DNA from: Diadophis punctatus similis
Lineage: Eukaryota > Chordata > Lepidosauria > Squamata > Dipsadidae
Direction: 5' to 3'
Assembly: GCA_023053685.1 (NCBI GenBank)
Contig: JALIGW010000021.1
Location: forward strand, 12,388,834 to 12,452,833
DNA length: 64,000 nucleotides
Of the stretch, positions 21,790 through 31,738 are shown in pieces; the stretch's first letter is position 1, and the number at the start of each line of letters is the position of its first letter. The translations under genes were made by a program, and so were the position numbers. The notes under the pieces are model-generated. The model saw only the letters and a list, made by a program, of their open reading frames with translations. It did not search any database and had not been told where the DNA came from.

Positions 21790-23175
21790 GCTGTTAGCAG
21801 GCTGAGGAAAAAATCTGTATCCAATCTGTATCCAAATCAGCTCTAGTTAATACTTACAAACAAAGAAGAAGTTGTAGAAGGATTTGAAACTGCAGGAACG
21901 TTGGGTGAGAGTGACCACAGTCATACTAGAATTCAACATAACGCAAACACAAACAATTGAACACAAGGACACCAAAGTCTTAGATTTTTTGAAAGAACCA
22001 ATTTTAATAAACTCAGAGAAAACTTGAGAAAGATTCCTTGGATGAAAGTCCTAAAGGGAAAAGCAACTCAAAAGCTGAAAAAAACATGATTATAAAAGCC
22101 AAGAACAGCACAATATCAATGAGAAAGAAAAATCAGAAATCCAAGAAACCAGCATGGCTGCACAAAGACCTCACTGACAAATTGAATGAATTAAGGACAA
22201 ATAAAAAAATGGAAAGAGGTTGGACACATAACTAAGGCAGAATATCAGCAGATAGTCAGAATCTGTGAAGAAAAATCAGGAAAGCAAAGGCCCAGAATGA
22301 ACAAAGACTTGCAACTGAAGTCAAATATAATAAAAGTTTCTTCCAACACATAAATAACAAAAGAAATCAAGAAACAGTTGGCCCACTAAAGTGAAAGGCA
22401 ACACAGAAAGCCATGAGTTGCTTAACTCATGCTTTGCATTGGTCTTCATGCAAAAACTACAGCCCAACTAACCTGAAATATAACTGAAAAAACAGACTGG
22501 AAACTAAAGTTAAAGTAAGCAAAAAAAAACAGTAAGAGAACACCTGTCCGAACTTGATGAAAGAAATCACCAGGACCAGATGGATTACATCCCAGAGTCC
22601 TAAAGGAGTTGGTAGATGAAATCTCAGAACCACTGCACCACATCTTTCTAAAAAGAAAAAATCTTGGGACACAGGGGAACTACCTGAGGACTGGAAAAGA
22701 GCTGATATGGTTTCTATCTTCAAAAAAGAAAAAAAAAACAGACCCAGGAAACTACAGACCAATCAGCTGAACCTCAATACCAGGGAAAATACTGGAAAAG
22801 ATTATTTTAAAAAAACCAGATCTGCCAACACTTAGAAACAAGTAAAGTAATAACCAACAGCCAACACAGGTTTGTTAAGAACAAATCATGCCAAACCAAT
22901 CTCATTTCATTCTTCAACACAGTGGCTAAATTAGTAAACCAGCAAAATACTGTGGACATAATATACTTGGACTTCAGCAAAGCATTCAACAAAGTAGACC
23001 ACAAGCTATTTCTTCCCAAACTAGGAAAACAATGGGATAGACAGCTTCATCACCAGATGGATTTTGAATACTTGAACCCTGGGCCCTATCTATTAAAATG
23101 AAATTTAATACAGAGAAAAGTAAAATCCTACACTTAGGTAAAAAAACCAAAAACATACATAATTTTATAAATTGG
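21790..23175 (+). pseudogene. CR1 LINE ORF2 fragment (RT domain) inside the LTR element
   Basis: Scattered frames give CR1 ORF2 hallmarks in order: KPAWLHKDL near 22150, then GPDGLHPRVLKEL-like (22570s), GNYRPIS.TSIPGKILEKII (about 22755-22805) and VDIIYLDFSKAFNKVDHKLF (about 22945-23005). The YLDFSKAF block is the reverse transcriptase motif preceding the catalytic aspartates. Frameshifts and stops throughout make it a fossil. Confidence 0.8.
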
Positions 23176-23250
23176 TGCAACAAATTAAAACAGCTTTGGA
23201 GAAGTGGAAAAATCTATAACTATCATTGATGGGAAGAGTAGCCACCTTAA
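23176..23250 (+). pseudogene. Short L1 ORF2 scrap
   Basis: Translation yields a WKNL..LMGRVATLKMNIL-like string typical of L1 ORF2 downstream of the reverse transcriptase. Too short to delimit. Confidence 0.5.
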
Positions 23251-23822
23251 AATGAATATCCTGCAATGGCTAGCAGACAAAAAGGGAGTCAGGAGAAAGA
23301 AGATATATGAAATTATTTATGATATAAGGAAAAGCAATTAATTTGGTTAAACAAATAGCATGAGTATTATTTCCTAAAATGATTTGTACCAGAGAACACA
23401 CTGTTCAATTGAAATTGGAATTTCATATGCTATAAAATAAAATAAAATAAAACTTATTACCCATACACAAAAAGAAGGTCCTCTGCTCTGGCCTGACCTA
23501 TACTTTCCAGGCTTTCTTTGCAGAACACACAGAAGCAAAAACCAGCTTTGATTGGGGGAAGGATCCCTTTAGACAAACAGAGACACACACACACAGGCAT
23601 ACACACATTTCCCACGGTTTTCTATGGTTTAAATTAAAATTTAAAATTTAGAGGTACTCACCTTTCTTCCAAGCAACCTTTGAGTTCAAACTCAAAACCC
23701 CCTTTAAAACCTACTTCCCAATGGCCAAGGCCTAAGAAAAAACTCACCCACAGACTTCAATTGGTCTGTTGCCAGCAAGGGAAGCCTTACTTAGGCCAGG
23801 TCCATCTGGAGAGGTTAGCTTG

Positions 23823-23842
23823 GAGTCCCATCTGGGTCGCCA
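23823..23842 (-). other. Candidate primer-binding site
   Basis: Two bases inside the 5' LTR, the minus strand reads TGGCGACCCAGATGGGACTC. Its complement ends in CCA and resembles the 3' end of an arginine-type tRNA (GAGTCCC..TCGCCA). Position and TGG start are as expected for a PBS. The tRNA identity is inferred from memory. Confidence 0.6.
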
Positions 23843-23844
23843 AT

Positions 23845-24470
23845 TGTTGGAAGTAATATTCTTCTGGGTTCAGTTCCAAGTGGGGAAAAAGAACACTGGA
23901 TTCATGGAAGTTGCTTGGAAAGAAGGTTTTAATGGAGAACAAAGGAACAGGAGCACATGGCTCCTGAACAGAAAAGGTGGATCACATGTTTCCAGGTGTT
24001 GGGTCCAGAAAAGGAAGGGGCAAGATGCTTGGAGTTCCTTGCTTTATACTCTCTCTTGGGGTCCCTCCCCAACTGTTTCCTCTTCCTATACAGAAATCTA
24101 TCCTATTGGCTGTCAAGATTCACAGGAGCATTCTGGGGCATCTCTTGTGGGCTGTCCTGAATCCCAGGGTGGTTGGGATGGAATTTTACCAGGTCCCATG
24201 TGGTGAATGAAAAGGCTTTGTGATTCCTTTCCTGTTTGTAATATAAAAATACTGTTTCAGGCTAGGTGGGGGGAATGGGCTGGGCTAGGCCATTCCTTGA
24301 TGGCCCATTAGCAAGAGTGGGAGGAATGGGTGAGCTGGCGCATAAGATGAGTCTTTTGTCTGCTTAGAAGCAGGTTTCCAGGGATATTCTACTGTATATA
24401 ATATTCTGCCTTTTAATATTTCCCAGGGTATTTCACCCTTCCAGGAGGGGGTGGGTATTAACTTCCTACA
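23845..24470 (-). repeat. 5' LTR
   Basis: Direct repeat of 17540-18165, same length. It ends TTCCTACA, followed by the AGAG target duplication and the resumed GGA tract of the interrupted host repeat. Confidence 0.92.
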
Positions 24471-24643
24471 AGAGGAAGAGGAGGAGGAGGAGGAGGAGGA
24501 GGAGGAGGAGGAGGAGGAGGAGGAGGAGGAGGAGGAGAGGACTGTGAGGTCCTTGGTGCTCTCTGAGCTTGCTTGTTTTCTTGCAAATGTTTCATTACCC
24601 AACTAAGTAACATGATCAGTGCTAGAAGGGAATGGGGGTTGTA

Positions 24644-24674
<31 letters not shown>

Positions 24675-24960
24675 GGAGGAGGAGGAGGAGGAGGAGGAGG
24701 AGGAGGAGGAGGAGGAGGAGGAGGACAATGACGACTATGGGGTCCTTGGTGCTCTCTGAGACTTCTTGCAGACGTTTCATGACCCAACTAGGTAACATTA
24801 TCAGTGCTAGAAGGGAGTGGTGTTTGCAGAGAGAAAGAGGAGGAGGAGGTGGAAGAGGAGGAGGAGGACGACTGTGGGGTCCTTGGTGCTCTCTGAGCTT
24901 GCTTGTTTTCTTGCAGACATTTCATTACCCAACTAGGTAACACCATCCATTCTTTTGGTC
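24471..24960 (-). repeat. Three tandem hammerhead-like units with (GGA)n tracts
   Basis: Units of about 170-190 bp, each made of a GGA tract, GGGGTCCTTGGTGCTCTCTG, a TTTTCTTGCAGAC arm and the reverse of the hammerhead-like core, followed by TGCTAGAAGGGA. Motif spans on minus are 24579-24627 (CTGATCA, GAAAC), 24764-24812 (CTGATAA, GAAACGTC) and 24909-24950 (left arm lost). GGA tracts occur at 24480-24538 and 24640-24723. Frames here are polyproline/polyserine/polyarginine artefacts. Confidence 0.75.
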
Positions 24961-25919
24961 TTTTTTTTGGGGGGGGAAACATTTTTCTTCTCTGCCATAG
25001 CTGAGATCAAGGGGCAACCTGATGTGAGGCACCTACCAAAGTTTTCTTGAACTCGGGTCACGGTTTTGGTAAAATATCAGAAAGTACAAATGTGTCACTC
25101 GATGAACATGCATGAACGCGACCCAACGGGGATGGTGAATACGCTGAAGATAGGCAGCAGTGCTGGCCGTACAGTTACAGGCTTCTTTTCAGTCTGACTT
25201 CTACGGACAGATCAGCAAGAATAATTTTATGTAGCTGAGCACATTCATGTCCACTGATTTCAAGCATTCCAGCTCTCTTTGGGGAAATCACTGACAGGTA
25301 TCCACAACCTGTTTGGAAGGTATCCATGTTTTTCTTTCTAATGACTGCGGCTGTAACTGGAGAAACATCTAGTAATACTGATGAAATTCACAAGCCAAAG
25401 GCACAGCCGATTCAGACTAATCAAAAAGCTTTTAAAGCATGCAAAGTGAATTCAAACATACGTTTCCCTGCCTGTTTTGCATTTGTATAGAGAGTTGCAG
25501 AAATAATATAATTGCTTTCTGAAAAGGCAGGGGTTTTTTTTCTTTCTCATTAAAGGCCGAGGTTTGAGGAGTCTGGAGAATAGGCAGGCAAAGGTCTGGC
25601 ATCTTTGTGCTCAGGATTTTATTCCAATGAGTCGGGATAATCACAATATTTCATGCACGTTATGAATTTAACATTGCAAACAGTGTACTCCGGGCAGCAT
25701 AGAAAAGATACAAATTTGAGAGAGAAACGGTTTGGGCTTTTTTTTTTTAAGTTTGTTTGTTTGTAGAAAGAGTAAATACAAAAGCTACTTTCTGGGTTTA
25801 TTCAGGTAAAGGCAATGCAACAGATTTTTAATAGTGCGAGGGATAGTAAAATATCATTTCTTATCATGGTATTAATGGAAGATCAATTTGGCATCTATAA
25901 ATCAGGGTTTTTTTTTCAG
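24961..25919. other. No recognised feature
   Basis: About 950 bp of apparently single-copy DNA. No recognisable coding, RNA or repeat signature. Confidence 0.5.
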
Positions 25920-26052
25920 AATCAGAACAGAGCTGGAAGGGACCTTGGAGGTCTTCTAGTCCAGCCCCCTGCTCAAGCAGGAGAACCCATATCATTTCAG
26001 ACAAGTGGCTGTCCAGTCTCTTCTTAAAAACCTCCAGCGATGAAGCACCCAC
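25920..26052 (-). mobile_element. CR1 3' fragment fused to a hammerhead-like repeat
   Basis: Minus-strand CR1 3' end (AGAGCTGGAAGGGACCTTGG to CTTCTTAAAAACCTCCAGCG) ends at GATGAAGCACCCACTGGGCC. A hammerhead-like unit (CATTGGTGATG) begins there. The same junction occurs in the opposite orientation at 37720-37760, so the chimera was duplicated as a unit. Confidence 0.8.
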
Positions 26053-26055
26053 TGG

Positions 26056-26280
26056 GCCAGCATTGGTGATGTTACCCAGTTGGGTAAAGAAACGTCTTCA
26101 AGAAAACAACCAAGTTCAGAGAGCACCAAGGACCCTACAGTCTCCTCCTTCCCCCTCTTCCTCTTCCTCCTCCTCCTCCCAAATGCCACTCCCTTCTAGC
26201 ACTGATGATATTACCTAGTTGGGTAATGAAACGTCTTCAAGAAAACGACCAAGTTCAGAGAGCACCAAGGACCCCACACT
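26056..26280 (+). ncRNA. Two hammerhead-like motifs, the second intact
   Basis: The second motif (26194-26243) keeps every conserved box. Stem I 5' arm TTCTAGCA (26194-26201) pairs at 6 of 8 positions with TTCAAGAA (26236-26243). CTGATGA is at 26202-26208, a 6-bp stem II ATTACC/GGTAAT (26210-26215 with 26222-26227) encloses a TAGTTG loop, and GAAA (26228-26231) is followed by CGTC, whose C (26235) is the expected cleavage nucleotide. One extra T (26209) lies between CTGATGA and stem II. Stem III is only AC/GT without a loop, so activity would require a dimer through self-complementary ACGT. The first motif (26060-26108) has TTGGTGA. Confidence 0.65.
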
Positions 26281-26435
26281 TTAACTCTGAGATACAAATA
26301 TTCTCTCTCTTTTTTTGTGTTTAGTAATTCTCAAAAGGAAACAGGGAATACGGAATTCAGCCAGATATTCTGCATGGGTCCCGTTGAATGAATAAGTCTA
26401 GGAACCTAACAGAGAAAGAACAATTCCCCTACCTC

Positions 26436-26515
26436 TATTTATCTAGCACTGATGATGTTACCTAGCTTGGGTAATGAAACATCTTCAAAAAAAACCACCA
26501 AGCTCAGATTTTGTT
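26436..26515 (+). ncRNA. Hammerhead-like motif, CpG-decayed
   Basis: ATCTAGCA, CTGATGA, GTTACC..GGGTAA, GAAAC, ATC, TTCAAAAA at 26441-26490. The change from CGTC to CATC looks like CpG decay and would remove the GUC triplet. The repeat continues as CCACCAAGCTCAGA and then joins Penelope-like sequence. Confidence 0.55.
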
Positions 26516-26720
26516 CAAGAGGCAACTGGACTTTTTTTTCCCCTGAAGACGTTTTGCTTCTCATCCAAGAAGCTTCTTCAGTTTAATTTTCTTCAAGAAA
26601 AAACAAAGAAAGTCCAGATGTCTCTTGAAAAAGCACCTTTGGGACAACCGTGACCTGGATGACCGAGAATCTCCATAGACAACCAAGCTCAGAGAGCACC
26701 AAGGGTATCTCATGTCTACT
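26516..26720 (-). mobile_element. Penelope-like fragment with second hammerhead-like family
   Basis: Minus-strand motif at 26542-26588: CTGAAGA, hairpin GCTTCT..AGAAGC (26560-26578), then AAAACGTC. It is flanked on the plus strand by AAGTCCAGATGTCTCTTG, GCACCTTTGGGACAACC and GTGACCTGGATGACCGAGAA, sequence I associate with Penelope-like retroelements. Hammerhead motifs are known in that class. No reverse transcriptase or GIY-YIG frame is visible here. Confidence 0.5.
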
Positions 26721-26944
26721 GCATGTTCCCCTCTCCTTGTCTGGTCCAGTTTTGCTCCATTTTGTGAATTGGAAATCGCAAACTTTTGGCAAACCCATCG
26801 ATCCATTTCTCGTTCTTCTCCTCCTGTTAACTCTTCTCTAGAGACTTCAGAAACGGTTGTAAGAAAGGATACAGAAGCGATAACATCGGTTTCAGCCATA
26901 TCTTTCTGAGGGAAGTTAGCATCCACCCCTCTCCTAGAAGAATG

Positions 26945-27745
26945 AAATATTTTAGGAAATATTAAAAAGGCAGAATATTATATTTCCCTGCATGAGAAAT
27001 GGAGAAACATGGTTTTTTTAAGGCAGGAAGCAAACTCACTCTTAATAGCCCCCACCCTCCTCAATAGTCCACAGCAGATGTCCCCACTTAAGAGATAACG
27101 AGATAGCTAGGTCTATTCATAGGCAAATGCCCTCACCCAAGATCCAACAAAGGTAGGATTAGCCCTCTACCCATCTAGCAACAGAAAAGCCATTAAGACA
27201 TGGCTCTTCCTGCAGGCGGGGTGATTTTGAGACAACCTTACATCTGAGGTCTCCCCCATGTATGCATGGTGTTGTATGTTTCTTTTAACTTTTTAAAATT
27301 GTTTTTAATGATTTTATTGTTTGGTGTTCTTTAAAATGCTGCAATCCGCCCTGAGTCCTTAGGGAGTAGGGCGGCATAGAAGAATACCCAAATAAAATAA
27401 AATAAATAATAAACAACTCACCACATGGCACCTGGGAAGATTACATCACCCAGCAAGGATCAACCAAGCCTGGGACTCAGGACAGCCTACAGAGTTGCCC
27501 CTGCATGGCCCCATGGGAGTCTGACAACCAATCAGAATGCAAGCTCAAATCCAAAAGCCCAGAGAGGGTATAAAACTCAGGCACCCTCAGCATCTCTTCC
27601 CATATTTTTTCTTTCTCCTTCACCCAACATCTTCAAGGCATGAGATCCTGTCCACCATTCAAACCATCTTTCCAAACAGCTGCCATGTTTCCAGTGTCTT
27701 TCTTCCCCACTCGGAACTGAACCCGAAGGGATATTTCCTCCAACC
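26945..27745 (+). mobile_element. Older LTR of the 17.5-24.5 kb family, interrupted by an L2-like LINE
   Basis: GGAAATATTAAAAAGGCAGAAT (from about 26957) and then CACCACATGG.ACCTGG, TATAAAACTC (about 27570), CCATGTTTCCAGTGTCTTTC and GGATATTTCCTCCAACCT match the minus-strand sense of the young LTR, with many substitutions. It lacks a partner LTR, so it is a solo or fragmentary copy. The block 27030-27415 is a later LINE insertion. Confidence 0.75.
27030..27415 (+). mobile_element. L2-like LINE 3' end
   Basis: Decayed coding end (AGAAAAGCCATTAAGACATGGCTC, a KAxKTWLF-like signature), then a 3' hairpin CCGCCCTGAGTCCTTAGGG/AGTAGGGCGG (27347-27375) and an AAATA tail. The 3' stem-loop plus A-rich simple tail is typical of L2-clade LINEs. 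Confidence 0.65.
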
Positions 27746-28384
27746 TGTCAAAGTCCTAATTTTACACGGAGAGCTTCTACAATGATCGGTCTTTACCCTT
27801 AGACGTCGGCAGAACATTCGCTCTTCTGATTCCCTCTGAGGTCGACTCTTGCATGTGTATGACATATCTGAAGTGTGCTTCAGGGTGCTTAGAGGGAAAA
27901 CGGCATGAACCGTGAGTCATGGCGAGTGCAATTAATACTCTCCAGACTAGACTGGCAGAAGGATTTCAATGAATTCAAATGTAGTCCATGCGTGGCCATC
28001 ACGCTGTTCGCTTTTTGAGGCGATGTTATGCTGAACACCGAAAAGGAGTAATAAAGCGATGGAATGAATGACACAAGAAGAAGGGAAAAAAAGAACTAGA
28101 CTAATAATATTCATTCTCTTCATACCTTTCTACCTTTGCTCCCATCGCTGTCAAGGCAATTACTACTTCAGAGATCCTGGCTTGCGTAAGAGAATGCAAG
28201 CAGGGTTGAGATAAACTGGGGTTTGGTTTTGCGGGGACATGATGGCCAAAATGTGTCAGAGCTGGAGGTGTGAACCGTTCAGATCCCAGTGGCAAAGAAG
28301 TTTCTGATCCAGCACTGTCTGTAGCCATTAGCAGCTCCTTAAAGGGGCTGAGTCTTATCTGGGACTCCAACGGTGTCAGAATGA
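27746..28384. other. No recognised feature
   Basis: Single-copy-looking DNA. Frames at 27659-27865, 27889-28074 and 28101-28370 (all minus, 61-89 codons) carry no recognisable motif. Confidence 0.45.
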
Positions 28385-29103
28385 GAACATTGTTGGAAGG
28401 GACCTTGGAGGTCTTCTAGTCCAGCCTCCTGCTCGGGCAGGAGATCCTATACCATTTTAGACAAATGCCTGTCCAGTCTCTTCTGAAAAACTTCCAGTGA
28501 TGAAGACCCACAATTTCTGGAGGCAAGTTGTTCCATGGGTTAATTGTTCTCTCCATTAGGATATTTCTCCTTAGCTCTACGTTGGTTCTATCCTTGGTTA
28601 GTTTCCATCCATTGTTCCATCCATCCAAGAGCCGAGGTGGCGCAGTGGTTAAATGCAGCACTGCAGGCTACTGCTAGTTCAGCAGTTCAGCTGTTCAAAT
28701 CTCACCGGCTCAAGGTTGACTCAGCCTTCCATCCTTCTGAGGTGGGTAAAATGAGGACCCAGATTGTTGGGGGCAATATGCTGAACTCTGTAAACCGCTT
28801 AGAGAGGGCTGGAAAGCACTGTGAAGCGGTATATAAGTCTAAGTGCTAGTGCTAGTGCTATTGTTTCTTGTCCTGCCTTCTGGTGCTTTGGAAAATAAAT
28901 TAACCCCCTCCTCTTTGTGGCAGCCCCTCAAATACCAGAAGATTGCTACCATGTCCCCATTATCCATCTTTTCTCTAGACTAGCCAAACCCAAATCCTGC
29001 AACTGTTCTTCATTTAGTCTCCAGGCCTTTAGTCATCTTAGTTGCTCTTCTTTGCATCTTTTTTTGCAATGGGGTGACCAACACTGGATGCAGTTTTATA
29101 ATC
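28385..29103 (-). mobile_element. CR1 LINE 3' fragment, split by a Sauria SINE
   Basis: Minus-strand CR1 from TTGGAAGGGACCTTGGAGG (28393) to TTTCCATCCATTGTT (about 28616), interrupted at 28627-28859. It resumes at TTGTTTCTTGTCCTGCC and ends near ACTGGATGCAG (29093). ATTGTT is duplicated at the SINE borders. Confidence 0.88.
28627..28859 (+). mobile_element. Sauria-type SINE
   Basis: Head GAGCCGAGGTGGCGCAGTGG (A box), B-box-like GTTCAAATCTC, body TTGACTCAGCCTTCCATCC, GATTGTTGGGGGCAATATGC and the Bov-B-like 3' end GTAAACCGCTTAGAGAG to GAAGCGGTATATAAGTC, with a GTGCTA repeat tail. It is nested in the surrounding CR1. Confidence 0.92.
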
Positions 29104-29137
29104 ACACAAGCTCAGGAAAATATCTGAAATATTTGAG

Positions 29138-29460
29138 ATGAATGACACAGCTAGAAGGCACCTTGGTGGTCTTCAAGTCAAACTCTCTGCTCAAGCAGGA
29201 GACCTTATACCATTTTAGACAAATGGCTGTCAAATGTCCTCTTAAAAAACATTGTGGAACACCCACAACATCTGGAGGCAAGTTGGTCCACTGGTTATTT
29301 GTTCTCACTGTCGGAAAGTTTCTCTCTAGTTCTAGGTTGGTCCTCTCCTTGGTTAGCTTCCATCCAGTGCTTCTTGTCCTGCCCTCAGGTGCTTTGGAGA
29401 ATAGGTTGACCCCCTCTTCTTTATGACAGCCCCTCAGATATTAGAACACTCCTATCATGC
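29138..29460 (-). mobile_element. CR1 LINE 3' fragment
   Basis: Second minus-strand CR1 3' end (ACAGCTAGAAGGCACCTTGG to ATATTAGAACACTCCTATCATGCC), 5'-truncated. It is followed by a plus-strand CR1 at 29528. Confidence 0.85.
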
Positions 29461-29527
29461 CAAGAAATGAAGTCAGGAAGACAAGACATGGTCATTCCCT
29501 TTTGGTCTTTCGGTAGCACCTCCTGAA

Positions 29528-29902
29528 CTCGACTGGGTATGTCTAGTTTAATGAAAAGAAGGACCAGGGGAGACATGATAGCAAGTGTTCCAATATCTCA
29601 AGGGTTGCCACAAAGAAGAGGGAGTCAAGCTATTCTCCAAAGCACCTGAGGGCAGGACAAGAAGCAATGGGTGGAAACTAAGCAAGGAGAGAAGCAAGTT
29701 AGAACTAAGGAGAAATTTCCTGACAGTTAGAACAATTAATCAGTGGAACAGCTTCCCTCCAGAAGTTGTGAATGCTCCAAACACTGGAAGTTTTTAAGAA
29801 GAGACTGGACAACCATTTGTCTGAAGTGGTATAGGGTTTCCTGCCTAAGCAGGGGGTTGGACTAGAAGACCTCCAAGGTCCCTTCCAACTCTGTTATCAT
29901 TA
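29528..29902 (+). mobile_element. CR1 LINE 3' fragment
   Basis: Plus-strand CR1 ORF2 end ([15 protein letters not shown], a one-base insertion near 29583, then [20 protein letters not shown]) through the 3' UTR GTCCCTTCCAACTCTGTTAT, with a short ATTATT tail. Confidence 0.88.
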
Positions 29903-30979
29903 TTATTTCCACCTGGCTGGCTACCTTTTGACCCCAGGAAAATCTCATTCACAGAGCTGCAGAATCCATTTCCAGATCCAAGACTCATTAGCCTGCTTCA
30001 GACTTAATAAATAACAGTATTCAAATCTAAATACTTCTAGCCAAAAACTGACCAGCGTTGTGACCGTTTATTGTGAGCAGGGAAAGCTGGACCATGGTCT
30101 GTGAAGACGACTAAGGCTGGGACTCTAATCTACACTTTCTCTGTCTCACTAAAAGCTTTAAAAGAAAGCCTAAAATCAGTTCTTCTTCTTTTTTTTAAAG
30201 TGGAGAGCTAAAATTACACACTCCAACACTAAATAAAAGCCCCTGTGGAACCATAAGGCAGGAAATTCAACTTACAGAGTCCATTTGCTCAGAGCATCTC
30301 TTCCCCCTTCAACTGCTGTCAAGAAACCAAGAAATCAAATTTCTGAAGACATCTTGACTATTTTCATCCCCTGTTGCCTATGGGAGCTCAACACTTCAAG
30401 CCTGGGAAGAACTGGATTCAGATGTACATCAACTGATCATCAGGACAGGAGGAGAGGTTTCTGGTCCAGGCAGTATCTGTGCCCAGATCCAGGTCCAAAT
30501 TGTGGTCTTTCATCCGATGGATTGGCACATCGCAAAATCGCCTTATTTTTTTTCCCCCGAGAGAAAACCTGCACTAAAGACCTCTCATCATCGTAGCTTT
30601 GTCTCTCTTTTTTTAAAGTATTATTTTGGGCTTCGTTCCTTCTTACTTTAATCCCTTCCTGCCATATTTCATATTTCAAGGGCTCATCTCACCAACCTTG
30701 AAGTCGGTAGATGTTTGAATTGCACATCAGTCTTCATTAGGGCAAGTCATGGTTGAATGAAATTGCCAGTAACCCTGGCTCTTTCCCCACCCCCAACCCC
30801 AACCCCAAGTGCCGAGAGATTCTGATGTCAGCGTTCATAATCAGGGGAGGCCACCTCTGTGCTTTGCAATTTGCGCCTTTGAATGAAAACTAATTTTTGA
30901 TCTTCGTATCTGAGAAGTGAAAGTCTTTAAAGCATCCTTCTCATTTAATTTTAATTAGCATTTAAGCTGTTTCATTAAA
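29903..30979. other. No recognised feature
   Basis: About 1.1 kb of single-copy-looking DNA. A 103-codon frame at 30285-30596 (+) shows no recognisable domain. CCCCAA occurs a few times near 30790 but is too short to be an array. Confidence 0.45.
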
Positions 30980-30984
30980 AATGG

Positions 30985-31738
30985 AAAAAAGCAATCCCTT
31001 TCTCTTCTCTTCTCTTTCTTTCTTTCTTACTTCCTTCTTTTCTTTTCTTCTTTTCTTTCTTTCTTCTTTCTTTCTTTTCTCTCTTTCTCTCTTTTACTTT
31101 TTCTTTTTTCTTCTGTCTTTCCTTTTTCTCTTTTTTCCTTTCTCTTTCTCTTTCTTCTTTCTATCTTTCTTCCCACTCCCTCCCCCCTCCCCCTCTCTCT
31201 TTCTCTCTCTCCTTTTCTTTCTCTCTCTCTCTCTCCTTTTTCTTTTTCTTTTTCTTTCATTCTTCTATCTTTCTTTTCTCTCTTTCTCTTTCTTTCTCTT
31301 TTTTTCTTCTTCTGTCTTTCCTTTCTCTCTTTTTTCTTTCTTTTTCTTTCTCTCTCTTTTTTCTTTTTCTTTCTCTTTCTTCCTTCTATCTTTCTTCCCA
31401 CTCCCTCCCTCCCTCCCTCTCTCTTTCTCTCTCTCCTTTTCTTTCTCTCTCTCTTGCTCTCCTTTTTCTTTTTCTTTCTTTCTTTCTTTCATTCTTTTTC
31501 TTTCTTTCTTTCTTCTATCTTTCTTTTCTCTCTTTCTCTCTCTTTTTCTTTTTTCTTTCTTCTTTCTTTCCTTTCTCTTTTTTCTTTCTCTTTCTTTCTC
31601 TCTCTCTCTTTTTCTTTTTCTTCTTTCTATCTTTCTTCTCCCTCCCTCCCTCCCTCCCTCCCTCCCCCTCTCCCTCTCCCTCTCCCTCTCCCTCTCCCTC
31701 TCCCTTTCCCTCTCTCTCTCTCTCTCTCTCTCTCTCCC
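30985..31738. repeat. 750-bp polypyrimidine (TTTC/TC) tract
   Basis: C/T-only blocks of TTTC, CTCT and TTTTTC, with CCCTCCC patches near 31170, 31400 and 31640 giving about 230-bp spaced higher-order repeats. Ends with CTCCC and TC dinucleotides. The 326-codon frame (30981-31961) is an artefact of the tract. Confidence 0.95.

Larger units (their letters stand above)
17540..24470 (-). mobile_element. Recent non-autonomous LTR element (LARD-like)
   Basis: Two 626-bp direct LTRs (17540-18165 and 23845-24470) with TG..CA-type ends bound a 5.7-kb interior. A 4-bp duplication AGAG flanks the whole (17536-17539 and 24471-24474). The minus strand is the coding sense: a primer-binding-site candidate abuts the right LTR and a polypurine tract abuts the left one. 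I see only two differences between the LTRs, so the insertion is recent. The interior shows no gag, protease or pol frame but holds L1, CR1 and MITE fragments. Mobilisation would need proteins in trans. Gypsy versus ERV affiliation cannot be settled from non-coding sequence. Confidence 0.88.

Noticed and set aside
17540..24470. Intact endogenous retrovirus with coding genes
   Set aside because: LTRs, primer site and purine tract are present, but no gag, protease, pol or env frame is recognisable. The reverse transcriptase motifs inside are of LINE type and in the opposite orientation.
30785..30810. Telomere-like CCCCAA repeats
   Set aside because: Only about three units, and vertebrate telomeres are TTAGGG. 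No interstitial telomere array seen.
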